Assembly (NCBI GenBank): GCA_016000265.1
Contig: JAECRL010000006.1
Coordinates: 124,001-188,000, forward strand
DNA length: 64,000 nt
Origin: Burkholderiales bacterium
GTDB lineage: Bacteria > Pseudomonadota > Gammaproteobacteria > Burkholderiales > Burkholderiaceae_C
Direction of reading: 5' to 3'
The notes under the pieces were generated by a model that searched no databases, had not been told where the DNA came from, and saw only the letters and a list, made by a program, of their open reading frames with translations. The translations under genes and the position numbers were made by a program. Position 1 is the first letter of the stretch. Each line of letters opens with the position of its first letter. Below are positions 10,167 through 24,857 of this stretch, in pieces.

Positions 10167-10781
10167 TCAGGCCGCCGGCTCCAGCGACTTCAACACCGCC
10201 TGCACGAACTCCGTCACCGTGGGCGCCAGCTCGGCCAGGCGCTCGGTCTGGCCATCCTCGATGGCCTGCAGGATCAGCTCGTTGATGCCACCCACCACCG
10301 CCGTGGCCAGGGCCGGGCTCAGCGAGCGCTTGCCCGGTTCACGCGCCTTGGCCAGCTCCACCTGCATCATCAGGAACTGCGCGAAGCGCTGGCCGATGCG
10401 CCGCCGCATGGCCAGGCCCGCGGGCCCGATGGCCATCAGCTCCAGGTAGAGCGAGCGCACCAGCGCGGGCTGAGCCTGCAGGCTGCGCAGGTAGGCCAGC
10501 GTCACCCCTTGCAACTGCTCCACCCAGTCGGCCGTGGGGTCGTAGCCCTGCGCGATCAGCACCAGCACCTCGGTGCTCAGCCGCTCGCACAGCGCCAGCA
10601 GGCAGGCCTCTTTGCCCTCGAAGTGCTCGTAGAACGTGCGGCGGGAGACGTGCGCCGCGGCGACGATGTCGGCGATGGTCAGCTCGCTGTAGCTGCGCTC
10701 GGTCAGGACCCGCGCCAAGCCGTCGAGCAGGCGCTGGCGGTGGTCGGGGAGGGGGCTGGGGGCGGACGTGGACACGGTCAA
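10167..10781 (-). CDS. TetR/AcrR family transcriptional regulator
   Basis: This is a 204-residue repressor. The N-terminal helix-turn-helix (about residues 12-60) reads RQRLLDGLARVLTERSYSELTIADIVAAAHVSRRTFYEHFEGKEA, a complete TetR_N domain. The C-terminal ligand domain is all-helical and does not point to a ligand. The gene is divergent from the secreted alpha/beta hydrolase gene. The 149-base gap contains two near-identical palindromes of the form GGTAC-N6-GTACC, which are the obvious operators. By inference it represses the hydrolase and itself. Confidence 0.93.
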   Translation of the reverse strand: MTVSTSAPSPLPDHRQRLLDGLARVLTERSYSELTIADIVAAAHVSRRTFYEHFEGKEACLLALCERLSTEVLVLIAQGYDPTADWVEQLQGVTLAYLRSLQAQPALVRSLYLELMAIGPAGLAMRRRIGQRFAQFLMMQVELAKAREPGKRSLSPALATAVVGGINELILQAIEDGQTERLAELAPTVTEFVQAVLKSLEPAA

Positions 10782-10825
10782 GGTGGGGCGGGCGGCAGAG
10801 CAGGGGCAAGCCTGAGGGGGTGACA

Positions 10826-10841
10826 GGTACTTGACAGTACC
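10826..10841. promoter_or_regulatory. TetR operator O1 (GGTACTTGACAGTACC)
   Basis: This is a palindrome with 5-bp arms GGTAC/GTACC and a 6-bp centre. The centre is TTGACA, a perfect -35 hexamer for the hydrolase gene (TTTAAT follows at 10852 after 15 bases). A repressor bound here would therefore cover the -35 directly. It matches O2 at 13 of 16 positions. Confidence 0.75.
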
Positions 10842-10857
10842 GATGCCCGACTTTAAT
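10831..10857 (+). promoter_or_regulatory. Promoter of the secreted alpha/beta hydrolase gene
   Basis: TTGACA (10831-10836, perfect) and TTTAAT (10852-10857, five of six) are separated by a short 15-base spacer. The -35 lies wholly inside operator O1, and O2 lies just downstream of the -10. The start codon is at 10931. Confidence 0.6.
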
Positions 10858-10867
10858 CTCCTGCGTT

Positions 10868-10883
10868 GGTACTTGCTCGTACC
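10868..10883. promoter_or_regulatory. TetR operator O2 (GGTACTTGCTCGTACC)
   Basis: This second palindrome has the same arms and spacing, extended by TT/AA on the flanks (TTGGTAC...GTACCAA). Its centre is exactly 42 bp from the centre of O1, about four helical turns, so two dimers would sit on one face of the DNA. It lies at or just past the predicted transcription start of the hydrolase gene. Confidence 0.75.
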
Positions 10884-10930
10884 AAAGAAAGCAAGACCCA
10901 GCCGCCCACACGAGACCGAGGAGACACCCC

Positions 10931-11932
10931 ATGCGTTTGACCGACCCCCGTTCCCCCTGCGCCCCCCGTGCCCTGACCCTGGCCGCCGCAGCCCTGGCCT
11001 TGAGCGCGCCGAGCCTGGCGCAAGCCCAGGCCGCCACCCACACCGTCGTCGACGCCACCTTCGCCTGCCAGCAGACCACCTGCGACGCCGAGATGTGGCT
11101 GCCCCCCGCCCGCGCCGATGGCAAGCGCCCGCCCGTCATCCTCATGGCCCACGGCTTCGGCGGCCTCAAGGACTGGGGCCTCAAGCCCTTCGCCGAGCGC
11201 TTCGTCCAAGCCGGCTTCGCCGTGGTCCGCTTCGACTACCGCGGCTTCGGCAAGAGCGGCGGTCAACCCCGCCGCGTGGTCGACGGCAAGCAACACGTCA
11301 AGGATTGGGTGGCTGCCATCGACGCCATCGGCAAGCGCAGCGACGTCGACGGCCAGCGACTCGCCATCTGGGGCACCTCCTACAGTGGCGGCCAGGTGCT
11401 GGTGGCCGCGGCCGAGCGCCCCCTTGCCGTCAAGGCCGTCAGCGCCCAGGTGCCTTTCGTCAGTGGCCTCTCCAGCGGCCTGAAGTACCCCATCAAGTAC
11501 CAGCCCCTGGCCACCTGGTACGCCCTGCGCGACCTGCTGCGGGCCGACAACGAAGAGCCGGTGTACGTGCCCACCATCGCCCCGAACGCCTTCGCGGCCC
11601 TGATCTGCGACGAGTGCAACGAGGGCTACAAAAAGCTCGTGCCCCCCGGCCAGGAAGACCAGAACAAGGTCGCCGCCCGCGTCTTCATGACCCTGCCGTT
11701 CTGGTTCCCGGGCGACAGCGCCCCCCAGGTCAAGGCCCCCACGCTGGTGGTCGCCGCCGAGAAGGACGGCCTCATCCCCGTGGCCAAGGTGCGCGAGGTC
11801 GCCGCTTCGCTGCCGCAGGGCGAGTACGTCGAACTCAAGGGCGCCGACCACTTCTCGCCGTATGCCGGCCCGGCCTTCGAGCAGGTGGTGGCCCGCCAGA
11901 CCGCGTTCTTCGTCAAGCACCTCAAGCCCTGA
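10931..11932 (+). CDS. Secreted alpha/beta hydrolase (dienelactone hydrolase/S15-like fold)
   Basis: This 333-residue exported hydrolase has an N-terminal signal peptide with core LTLAAAALALSAPSLA, cut near AQA (about residue 33). The alpha/beta-hydrolase core contains HGFGG (oxyanion loop), FDYRGFGKSGG, and the nucleophile elbow GTSYSGG with the catalytic Ser. AEKDGLIP carries the acid Asp and GADHFSPY the catalytic His, so a full triad is present. A lid-like insertion of about 70 residues with Cys residues (ICDECNEGYKK) sits before the acid. The natural substrate is unknown. The divergent TetR gene and paired operators indicate inducible expression, probably by the substrate or a related lipophilic compound. 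Confidence 0.9.
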   Translation: MRLTDPRSPCAPRALTLAAAALALSAPSLAQAQAATHTVVDATFACQQTTCDAEMWLPPARADGKRPPVILMAHGFGGLKDWGLKPFAERFVQAGFAVVRFDYRGFGKSGGQPRRVVDGKQHVKDWVAAIDAIGKRSDVDGQRLAIWGTSYSGGQVLVAAAERPLAVKAVSAQVPFVSGLSSGLKYPIKYQPLATWYALRDLLRADNEEPVYVPTIAPNAFAALICDECNEGYKKLVPPGQEDQNKVAARVFMTLPFWFPGDSAPQVKAPTLVVAAEKDGLIPVAKVREVAASLPQGEYVELKGADHFSPYAGPAFEQVVARQTAFFVKHLKP

Positions 11933-11977
11933 TCGGCACTCGGGACGTATGATGGTCGATTGACCTGATTGCGCCCG

Positions 11978-14938
<2,961 letters not shown>

Positions 14939-14956
14939 GGGGTCGGGCTCGCGGCT

Positions 14957-16507
14957 TCAGCTGCGCATGAAGCCCAGGTCGTGCACCGAGCTGCTGAACT
15001 GGTTGAGGTTGGGCAGCATGCCGGGCAACACGGCGGCGTCCACGCCCATCCAGCGGCCCAGGGTGTAGGCGAACTGATCGACCGAGGTGGTCGGCAGCAA
15101 CACCCCGCGGTGGATCTCGCCCGTCGGTGAGGTCGTGCTGTATTGCGGGAAGGTGCCGTACACCTCGGTGCCCCGCACGGCCCCGCCCACCACGAAGTGG
15201 TGCGCGCCCCAGCCGTGGTCGGTGCCGTCGCCGTTGGTGCTGAAGGTGCGACCGAAGTCAGACGCCGTGAACGTCGTCACCTGGCTGCTGCGCTCGCTGC
15301 CCAGCACGCGGTAGAAGTAGTCGATGGCGTGGTCCACCTGGGCGAGGCGCTCGGCCTGGTCGCGCACCTGGTTGTCGTGCGTGTCGAAGCCACCCAGGTT
15401 GACCATGAAGAACTGCCGCCCCATGCCCAGGTTGGCCGTGCGGTTCGTCTCGATCAGCCGGGCCACCATCTGCAGCTGCAGGGCCAGCTGGTTGAACTTC
15501 AGCGTGCCATCGGTCGGGCTGGTGTACTTGAGCAGCGGGTCGTCATAGACGTTGAGCACGCCCGTGGTGCTCCACGGTGCCAGGCCCAGGGCGGGCAGGC
15601 TGCTGCCCAGCAGGCTGTTGGCCAGCAGCGCCCGGTTGACCAGGCTGCCGTGGTCGGCGGCCAGCGGGTTGAGCAACTCGCCGGGGCTGCTGCCCTGGTC
15701 CAGCTGCTGAACCATGATGCTGGCCATCGCGTTCTGCAAGGCGACCTGGCCGTAGATGCGCCCGTTGGTGCCCAGCGCCTGGATGCTGGTCGTGCTGCTC
15801 TGGTAGGGCAGCACCGCGTTGCCCGCCAGCCAGACCGAGGCCTGGGTGGGCGTCATGCAGGTGAACATGCGCTGGATGACGTCGGCTTCCTGAGTCGTGC
15901 GCCCCACGCCGTTGCGCGCGCGCAGGGTGTCGCCCATCAGGCCGGCCCAGCCGACCGAGGCCCCTTCGGGCTTGAACGACATCCAGGTGGACTGCTGGTC
16001 GTTGTGCGAGAACAGCTTGACCGGCTTGCTCGCCGTGGCGCTGTCGTAGTCGGTCTTGGTGGTCGGGCGGGTGAGCGGGCCGACGTTGGCCAGGACCGCC
16101 GCCTGGCCGTTGCGGTAGAGGTCGGCCACCCGGGTGAGCGCCGGGTGCAGGGCGAACTGGCGGCCCGTGTGCACCGCACGACCCGCGTGCGGGATGCTCA
16201 GCACCCCGCCCAGGCGCTCTGGCGCGCTGGCCGAGGCGGCGGGGTCGGGGGCCGTGCCCGGCGCCATCAGCGCGATGCCGGTGCTGCCATCGGTGGGGCG
16301 GCGCGCGGCGAGGTAGTCGGTCCAAGAAGGGGTGTCCGTGGCCAGCACCGTGTTGAAGGCGTCGTTGCCACCGCTCAGGAAGAGGCACACCAGCGCCTTG
16401 TAGTCGGTGGCGCTCTGGGCCGAGGCCCGCGTGATGGCGCCCAGGCTCAGGCCCACCGCCGACATGGCCGCCGAGCGCTGCAGGAAGTTGCGTCGAGACA
16501 GGTTCAT
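14957..16507 (-). CDS. DUF1501 domain-containing secreted protein (Tat substrate)
   Basis: This 516-residue protein has the twin-arginine signal [20 protein letters not shown] at its N-terminus and a sulfatase/alkaline-phosphatase-like fold typical of DUF1501. [19 protein letters not shown] opens the domain, with FDTHDNQ in the middle and [23 protein letters not shown] near the C-terminus as the metal-site-like motifs. DUF1501 genes are known to pair with DUF1800 genes. Here the DUF1800 gene lies immediately upstream on the same strand with a 19-base gap, so the two are co-transcribed. Biochemical function is unknown; a periplasmic or surface role is implied by the export signals. Confidence 0.9.
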   Translation of the reverse strand: MNLSRRNFLQRSAAMSAVGLSLGAITRASAQSATDYKALVCLFLSGGNDAFNTVLATDTPSWTDYLAARRPTDGSTGIALMAPGTAPDPAASASAPERLGGVLSIPHAGRAVHTGRQFALHPALTRVADLYRNGQAAVLANVGPLTRPTTKTDYDSATASKPVKLFSHNDQQSTWMSFKPEGASVGWAGLMGDTLRARNGVGRTTQEADVIQRMFTCMTPTQASVWLAGNAVLPYQSSTTSIQALGTNGRIYGQVALQNAMASIMVQQLDQGSSPGELLNPLAADHGSLVNRALLANSLLGSSLPALGLAPWSTTGVLNVYDDPLLKYTSPTDGTLKFNQLALQLQMVARLIETNRTANLGMGRQFFMVNLGGFDTHDNQVRDQAERLAQVDHAIDYFYRVLGSERSSQVTTFTASDFGRTFSTNGDGTDHGWGAHHFVVGGAVRGTEVYGTFPQYSTTSPTGEIHRGVLLPTTSVDQFAYTLGRWMGVDAAVLPGMLPNLNQFSSSVHDLGFMRS

Positions 16508-16526
16508 GGCTGTTTCCTTCGGGCGC

Positions 16527-18299
16527 TCACTGCTGGATGAGGAAGCTGGGCGACACGCTGACCATCAGGATGGCGGCCTGGATGCGCTGGCGCTTTTGCT
16601 TGTCCGACGTGCTGGGCATGGCGGTGATGGCCGCGATGGCCGTCTGCCGCGTGCTGGCCGGCAGGGTGCGGCCCATCAGGCGCATGGAGATGGCGTCCAC
16701 CAGGGCTTCGGGCGTCAGGGCCTGGGGCATCCAGCCGCTGAGGTCGAACTGGATGTCGCGCCGTTTGGTCTTGGCGTTCCACTCGCCCCAGCCGTACTCC
16801 AGGATGTCGGTGAGGAAGTTGGCGTAGCCCAGCACCGAGGTCTCGCTGGTGATCTGCATCTCGGGCGCCACCAGCCGCGCCGCGTCGGTGGCCGTGCCCT
16901 TCGGCGGGGTGTAGCCCGGTCGGAAGAAGTTGAACACGGAGGGGGAGCGCATGGGCGTCTGGCCCAGGGTGGTGGCCGCGTCACCCGATTCGATCGACTG
17001 GTAGAACGGGATGCTGCCGCCGTCGCGCAGGCGGTCGCTGGTGTGGGGCACGCTGCGCAGCAGGTGGCTCAGGCGCAGCAGGGGCTCGCGCAGCTTGCCG
17101 AAGTGGGCGTCGGCCACGCTGCCACTGTTGCGGGTGCGCCGGGCCTCGTCGTGCATCAGGATGGCCTTGACGACCTCGGCGAGGTTGCCCCCGCTGTTGC
17201 GAAAGGTCTGCGTGACGGCCGTGACATAGGCGTCGCTCGGGTTGCTGGTGACCAGGCGCTGGATGAGCTGGCGGCTGATGAAGGGCGCGGTGTTGGGGTG
17301 GTTGGCCAGGGTGTCGAGGGCGACCCTCAGGCTGGCCCGCGGGTCGGCTGTGGCCTGGGCCGGGATGGTCACGCCCAGGAACTGTTTGATGCCCGGTTCG
17401 TGCTCGCTGGCGTAGCCCTGCATGGGCGTGATGTCCTGGCTGTCGTCGGTGCACTCCGAGTTGCGCCAGAAGCACTTCCATTCGGCCACGCCAGCCTTGG
17501 AGGCCGGGCGAGCCCAGCTGAAGCCGGTGAAGACGCGCGCCAGTCCCTTGATGTCGTTGCCGTTGTAGGACTCGGCGAACTTGCCGTTGACCAGCTTGGG
17601 CTGGCCCGCGTCGTTGAGCTCGTACAGGCCGATGGAGAACAGCTGCATGACCTCGCGGGCGAAGTTCTCGTCTGGCAGGCGGCCCTTGCCATCGGCCTTT
17701 CGGTTGCTCATGTGCGAGAGGTACAGGCCCATGGCCGGGTGCAGGGCCACGGCCTCCAGCAGGTCTCGGTAGCGCCCGCCGGCGTGGGCGCTCAGCGTGT
17801 CCATGTAGCTGGCCACCATCTGGGCGTTGCCCAGGGTCAGCGTGGACACCACGAAGATCTCCGACAGCGCGAAAGCCACGCGGTGGCGCAGTTGCGCGTC
17901 GCTGGTGAGGGCGCGCGTCCACCAGCTGTAGACGATGTCTTCGCTGCGGGTGCCCGTGGTGCGCATCACCGAGGCGCTGAAGCGGATGGCGTCCAGGTGG
18001 CTGGGGCCCGGGTCGCGCTGCCACTGCTCGTTGATCCAGGCGTCATAGCCCAGGGCTTTGACGTTGCCGATGTCGGTGGGGCTGGGTCCGAATGTGGACT
18101 GGGTCAGGAAGCGGTGGGCTTCGGTGTCGTTGCGCGGGCGGGCGGCGGCCTGTACGCGGTCTTCGTCAGACGGGTCGCTGCCGCCACCGCAGGCCGTCAG
18201 GGCCAGCACGACGGCCAGGCTCAGTGAGATGGCGCGCCACCACCTCGACTGCGTCGAAGCGCGCGGCGGCGGGGCGGACAGGGGCGCGGCGTGGTTCAT
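16527..18299 (-). CDS. DUF1800 domain-containing lipoprotein
   Basis: This 590-residue protein starts MNHAAPLSAPPPRAST. The earlier ORF codons lack an initiator near a signal sequence, whereas this start gives a lipoprotein signal with lipobox LTAC (Cys37). The DUF1800 body begins ARPRNDTEAHRFLTQSTFGPSPTDI and contains MGLYLSHMSNRKAD and LPDENFAREVMQLFSIGL, the family hallmarks. It ends with a helical segment (KQKRQRIQAAILMVSVSPSFLIQQ). It is partnered with the Tat-exported DUF1501 protein downstream. The family is widespread beside DUF1501 genes and has no established activity. The 177-base gap before metH must hold the promoter for the pair; I cannot assign it confidently. Confidence 0.9.
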   Translation of the reverse strand: MNHAAPLSAPPPRASTQSRWWRAISLSLAVVLALTACGGGSDPSDEDRVQAAARPRNDTEAHRFLTQSTFGPSPTDIGNVKALGYDAWINEQWQRDPGPSHLDAIRFSASVMRTTGTRSEDIVYSWWTRALTSDAQLRHRVAFALSEIFVVSTLTLGNAQMVASYMDTLSAHAGGRYRDLLEAVALHPAMGLYLSHMSNRKADGKGRLPDENFAREVMQLFSIGLYELNDAGQPKLVNGKFAESYNGNDIKGLARVFTGFSWARPASKAGVAEWKCFWRNSECTDDSQDITPMQGYASEHEPGIKQFLGVTIPAQATADPRASLRVALDTLANHPNTAPFISRQLIQRLVTSNPSDAYVTAVTQTFRNSGGNLAEVVKAILMHDEARRTRNSGSVADAHFGKLREPLLRLSHLLRSVPHTSDRLRDGGSIPFYQSIESGDAATTLGQTPMRSPSVFNFFRPGYTPPKGTATDAARLVAPEMQITSETSVLGYANFLTDILEYGWGEWNAKTKRRDIQFDLSGWMPQALTPEALVDAISMRLMGRTLPASTRQTAIAAITAMPSTSDKQKRQRIQAAILMVSVSPSFLIQQ

Positions 18300-18476
18300 G
18301 GCGGACTCGTCTGGAAGGGCGGGCCGCCGGAGGTGGCTGGGGCTCGCGATGCACGCCAATGTGCCATTTACCCCACAGCCGAGCTGCTGCCAGATCGCCT
18401 CATCTGTAAGCAGCGGAAACCACCGGCGCAGCAACGGGGCCCAAGCGCGACAAGTGTCACGCCTGGGGCTTCGGGT

Positions 18477-21284
<2,808 letters not shown>

Positions 21285-21349
21285 CCCGCCATTTTAAGAG
21301 AGCGAGCCCGTTGATCGGGGGGGCCGCGACACGAAAGTCAGCTCGGTGC

Positions 21350-21371
21350 GGGCCCCAACGTGAAGGGGCCC
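21350..21371. terminator. GC-rich hairpin between the YdcH-like gene and metH
   Basis: GGGCCCC-aacgtgaa-GGGGCCC is a perfect 7-bp stem with an 8-base loop, followed by a further GGGGCCCCG palindrome. It lies downstream of the YdcH-like gene and upstream of metH on the minus strand. It has no U-tract, so it is a transcript structure or a Rho-type end rather than a standard intrinsic terminator. Confidence 0.4.
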
Positions 21372-21439
21372 GGCGCTTGTGGCGCGGGGCCCCGTGAGAG
21401 CTGTCAGGCCCGTCGGGTCAGGCGGGCCGCAGCATTGCC

Positions 21440-21676
21440 TCAAGCCTTCAGCAGCGCGTACAGCTCGTCTTTCAGGGTGACGCGCTGCAATTTCTTCTGT
21501 TCGATTTCCACCGACGAAGCGTGTTCGACGCCGGTTTCCATGCGCACGATGGCCTTGTCCAGGTCCTCGTACTCGCGCTCCAGTCGCGCGAAGTGCGTGT
21601 TCGAGGTCTTCAGCGCGTGGATCCGGTCCTTCAGTTCGGGGAAGTCTTTGGCCAGCGGGTGGTGGTCTTGAATCAT
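21440..21676 (-). CDS. YdcH/SlyX-like small coiled-coil protein (DUF465)
   Basis: This 78-residue protein starts MIQDHHPLAKDFPELKDRIHAL; AGGAG lies seven bases upstream and the longer ORF start was rejected. The pattern of an N-terminal HPL..DFPE motif followed by an all-helical, charged coiled coil ending LKDELY.LL matches DUF465 (YdcH family). Proteins of this family are small, cytosolic and without a known activity. It is followed by a hairpin and then metH on the same strand. The patatin gene lies 78 bases upstream on the same strand. Confidence 0.88.
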   Translation of the reverse strand: MIQDHHPLAKDFPELKDRIHALKTSNTHFARLEREYEDLDKAIVRMETGVEHASSVEIEQKKLQRVTLKDELYALLKA

Positions 21677-21754
21677 GCGCGCTCCTCTTGGTTCGATCGG
21701 GTTGTTCCTTGACTTCATCTTGGTCCCCCCGAGCGCCAACGGCCTTGCGTCAGA

Positions 21755-22858
21755 TCAAGGCTGAGGCCGGTTCAGGAACACCTTCTCGATGTCCAGCGTG
21801 TTGCGCTGGCCGATGTCGTCGCGGTGATCTCTCAGCCACCGTTCTGCGGCCTCGCGGCCCAGGCGATGCAGTTGCGTCAGGAAGGGCCAGTCGGTGTTGA
21901 ACTTGGTCGAGGCGTTGAAGCCGGCCAGGCCCTCGTCGTCGGCCACCATGTGCATGCGCAGCCCCTTGTAGCGACCGGGCTCCAGCTTGTTGTCCTTGAG
22001 CAGGCGCTGCACGAAGGCGATGGCGCGCATCTCACCGATCAGGCTGGCGTTGAACGTGATCTCGCTGAGGCGGTCCATGATGTCGACGCTGCGCATGGGC
22101 GTGCCCTCGCGCTGCAGCGGGTTCAAGCGCACGAGCAGGATGTCTTCCAGCTCGGTTCGGTAGATCAGCGGGTACAGCGCCGGGTTGCCGGTGTAGCCCC
22201 CATCCCAGAAGGGCTCGCCGTCGATCTCGACCGACTGAAACAGGAAGGGCAGGCAGGCCGAGGCCATCAGCGCGTCCAGGCTCAGCGCCTCGGCCGTGAA
22301 GACCCGCGCCTGCCCGGTGCGAACCGACGTCGCCGTGACGAACAGCGGGATGCCGCAACGGGCGCAACCGGTGTGAAGGGCGTCAACCTGGACGTGCTTT
22401 TGCAGCACGTCCCGCAAGGGGTTGAGGTTCAAGGGGTTGACCTGGTAGGGGCTCCAGGCGCGCATCAGCAGGCCCGTCCACTGCATCAGCGAGGCGGTGG
22501 TGAAGCCCCAGGGCGCCGTCACCAGGTCCAGGGCGGGGGCGTTGACCGGGCTGAACAGCGAGCCGTGGTGGCTGACGTCCTGCCAGAAATCGCGCAGGGC
22601 CAGCTGAGCGTGGCGCCGCGCCTCGCCCACGCCGCCTTGTGCGTGCCCGTTGACGTAGCCCGACAGCGCCACGGCCGCGTTCAAGGCCCCGGCGCTCGTG
22701 CCGGACAGGCCCGCGATGTCGATGCCGTCGTCGTCCAGCAAGCGGTCGAGCACGCCCCAGGTGAAGGCGCCGTGCGAGCCGCCGCCCTGCAGCGCGAGGT
22801 TCAGCCGTGGCCGGGTGTCAGTGCGGGTGCGGGTGCGGTGGTTGGGTGTCGTCGGCAT
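21755..22858 (-). CDS. Patatin-like phospholipase family protein
   Basis: This 367-residue protein contains an N-terminal patatin domain. LNLALQGGGSHGAFTWGVLDRLL is the GGGxxG oxyanion loop, GLSGTSAGALNAAVALSGY holds the nucleophile elbow G-T-S-A-G, and DGGYTGNPALYPLI carries the dyad Asp. There is no signal peptide, so it acts in the cytoplasm or is delivered by another route. The C-terminal 100 residues are helical and of the type seen in the RssA-like/DUF3734-containing bacterial patatins. Substrates are probably acyl esters or phospholipids. It is divergent from recA with 171 bases between, and the LexA-like box is nearer recA. Confidence 0.92.
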   Translation of the reverse strand: MPTTPNHRTRTRTDTRPRLNLALQGGGSHGAFTWGVLDRLLDDDGIDIAGLSGTSAGALNAAVALSGYVNGHAQGGVGEARRHAQLALRDFWQDVSHHGSLFSPVNAPALDLVTAPWGFTTASLMQWTGLLMRAWSPYQVNPLNLNPLRDVLQKHVQVDALHTGCARCGIPLFVTATSVRTGQARVFTAEALSLDALMASACLPFLFQSVEIDGEPFWDGGYTGNPALYPLIYRTELEDILLVRLNPLQREGTPMRSVDIMDRLSEITFNASLIGEMRAIAFVQRLLKDNKLEPGRYKGLRMHMVADDEGLAGFNASTKFNTDWPFLTQLHRLGREAAERWLRDHRDDIGQRNTLDIEKVFLNRPQP

Positions 22859-22939
22859 GACCCCAGTCTAGGTGAATGGCTGCGATGGCGCGGATTCAGC
22901 CTCCCGCTTCGGAGGGATGAAAATAGTTGGGCAATTCAC

Positions 22940-22968
22940 TGTACAAACATCCAGTCTTTGCCATAATC
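22940..22968 (+). promoter_or_regulatory. recA promoter with LexA (SOS) box
   Basis: CTGTACAAACATCCAG (22940-22955) has the CTG-N10-CAG form of the proteobacterial LexA operator. It overlaps the predicted -35 (TGTACA), and CATAAT at 22963-22968 serves as -10 with a 16-base spacer. Cleavage of LexA during DNA damage would free the promoter. The recA start codon lies about 60 bases further on. Confidence 0.75.
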
Positions 22969-23029
22969 GCCGCATCTGATCAACCACCTCGATCACCTTT
23001 CAGACAGGCCCCGAGCCGGAGAGACATCC

Positions 23030-24091
23030 ATGGAAGCCACCGCGAAGTCCAACCTCAGCACCGAAAAGGCCAAGGCCCTGCAGGCCGCCCTGGCCCAGAT
23101 TGAAAAGCAGTTCGGCAAGGGCTCGATCATGCGCCTGGGTGAGGGTGAGGTCGTGGAAGACATCCAGGTCGTGTCCACCGGCTCCCTGGGTCTGGACGTC
23201 GCCCTGGGCGTGGGCGGCCTGCCCCGCGGCCGCGTCATCGAAATCTACGGCCCGGAGTCTTCCGGCAAGACCACGTTGACCCTGCAGGTCGTCTCCGAAA
23301 TGCAGAAGCTCGGTGGCGTCTGCGCCTTCATCGACGCCGAACACGCCCTCGACGCTCAATACGCGCAGAAGCTCGGCGTCAACCTGCAGGACCTGCTGAT
23401 CTCCCAGCCTGACACCGGTGAGCAAGCCCTCGAAATCGTCGACGCCCTGGTGCGTTCCGGCTCCGTGGACCTGATCGTGGTGGACTCCGTGGCCGCCCTG
23501 ACCCCCAAAGCCGAGCTCGAAGGTGAAATGGGCGACTCCTTGCCGGGCTTGCAGGCGCGCCTGATGAGCCAGGCCCTGCGCAAGCTGACGGCCACCATCA
23601 AGAAGACCAACTGCACGGTCATCTTCATCAACCAGATCCGCATGAAGATCGGCGTGATGTTCGGCTCGCCCGAGACCACCACCGGCGGCAACGCCTTGAA
23701 GTTCTACGCCTCCGTCCGCCTGGACATCCGCCGCACCGGCTCCATCAAGAAGGGCGACGAGGTCATTGGCAACGAAACCAAGGTCAAGGTCGTCAAGAAC
23801 AAGGTGTCGCCCCCATTCAAGACGGCCGAGTTCGACATCCTCTACGGCGAGGGCATCAGCCGCGAGGGCGAAATCGTCGACCTGGGCGTGACCGCCAAAA
23901 TTGTCGACAAGTCCGGTGCCTGGTACGCCTACAACGGCGAGAAAATCGGCCAAGGCAAGGACAACTCGCGTGAATTCCTGCGCGAGAACCCCGACCTGGC
24001 CCGCGAAATCGAGAACAAGATTCGCGACTCCCTGGGTGTGGCCCAGCGCCCGGCCGGCTCCAACCGCCCCGAGGTGAGCGACGAGGCCTGA
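23030..24091 (+). CDS. recA: Recombinase RecA
   Basis: This 353-residue DNA strand-exchange ATPase is the central activator of LexA cleavage. The N-terminal oligomerisation helix ends at [12 protein letters not shown]. Walker A is [10 protein letters not shown] (about 72-80), Walker [11 protein letters not shown], loop L1 around EGEMGDS and loop L2 around [21 protein letters not shown]. The C-terminal domain ends with an acidic tail. The length is the same as E. coli RecA (353). A LexA-like operator precedes it, and recX follows in the usual order after 70 bases. Confidence 0.99.
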   Translation: MEATAKSNLSTEKAKALQAALAQIEKQFGKGSIMRLGEGEVVEDIQVVSTGSLGLDVALGVGGLPRGRVIEIYGPESSGKTTLTLQVVSEMQKLGGVCAFIDAEHALDAQYAQKLGVNLQDLLISQPDTGEQALEIVDALVRSGSVDLIVVDSVAALTPKAELEGEMGDSLPGLQARLMSQALRKLTATIKKTNCTVIFINQIRMKIGVMFGSPETTTGGNALKFYASVRLDIRRTGSIKKGDEVIGNETKVKVVKNKVSPPFKTAEFDILYGEGISREGEIVDLGVTAKIVDKSGAWYAYNGEKIGQGKDNSREFLRENPDLAREIENKIRDSLGVAQRPAGSNRPEVSDEA

Positions 24092-24161
24092 CGGACACCC
24101 CTCGCCTTTGTTCCTCGCCATCACCCGCGCGCGGCCGGTGACCTGAACCAGCGAGCTTGAC

Positions 24162-24683
24162 ATGCAAGAAGACGATGACCACCCCGGTGGCGCCGATGGT
24201 CAGCCGGAGGGGGTGCCCCCGCGCAAAGCCCGCCCTGGTTTGTCGCTCAAGGGCCGGGCGCTGAAATGCCTGTCCATGCGCGAGCACTCCCGGGTGGAGT
24301 TGCGCCGCAAGCTCGCGCCCCACGCCGAGTCGCCCGAGCAACTCGACGCCGTGCTGGATGAGCTCGAATCTCGCCGCTTCCTGTCGGCCGAGCGTTTCGC
24401 TGAGTCCATGGTTCATCGCAAGGCTGCTCGCTTCGGTGCGGCGCGCATCAAGGCCGAGTTGTCGCAGCACCAGCTGCCGCCCGACGTCGCCGAGGCGGTG
24501 GTGCGTTCTTTGCGGGACACCGAATTCGAGCGCGCGCACGCCCTGTGGGCGAAGCGCCATGGCGAGCTCCCGAGCGACCCCCAGGCGCACGCGCGTCAGG
24601 CCCGCTTCCTGGCGGCACGGGGGTTTTCCGGTGACGTCATCCGCCGCGTTCTCAAGGGCGAGGGGCCGGTCGAATCCGACTGA
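24162..24683 (+). CDS. recX: Regulatory protein RecX
   Basis: This 173-residue all-helical modulator inhibits RecA filament extension. After an acidic, disordered N-terminus (about 1-25) come three RecX three-helix repeats. SLKGRALKCLSMREHSRVEL begins the first, LESRRFLSAERFAESMVHRK is the family signature, and the last repeat ends GFSGDVIRRVLKG. Its position directly behind recA is the classical arrangement. A TGA lies 174 bases before sucC. Confidence 0.95.
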   Translation: MQEDDDHPGGADGQPEGVPPRKARPGLSLKGRALKCLSMREHSRVELRRKLAPHAESPEQLDAVLDELESRRFLSAERFAESMVHRKAARFGAARIKAELSQHQLPPDVAEAVVRSLRDTEFERAHALWAKRHGELPSDPQAHARQARFLAARGFSGDVIRRVLKGEGPVESD

Positions 24684-24714
24684 TTGCCCCCCACTCCTCT
24701 GTGGAAACCCACCC

Positions 24715-24742
24715 TCTGACTGAGGGGGAGCGGTGCTATGCT
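24715..24742 (+). promoter_or_regulatory. Probable extended -10 promoter of sucCD
   Basis: TGCTATGCT provides an extended -10 (TG-n-TATGCT, hexamer at 24737-24742). TCTGAC at 24715-24720 lies 16 bases before the hexamer as a weak -35. The start codon of sucC is 116 bases downstream, leaving a GC-rich leader with a CCCGGCC-aa-CCCGGG-like inverted repeat. Confidence 0.4.
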
Positions 24743-24857
24743 GAATGCTGCAGTGCAACCCGGCCAACCCGGGAGGCTCGGCGCCCGCCTGCGCCTGATC
24801 GGCCCTGGCGGGTTTCGTCATGTTCGACCCGAACGCATCACACATTGCGAGATCCCC

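Noticed and set aside
21285-21439. Cobalamin riboswitch upstream of metH
   Set aside because: The 155-base gap contains GC-rich hairpins but I could not find the conserved B12-box (GCCACTG-like) sequence.
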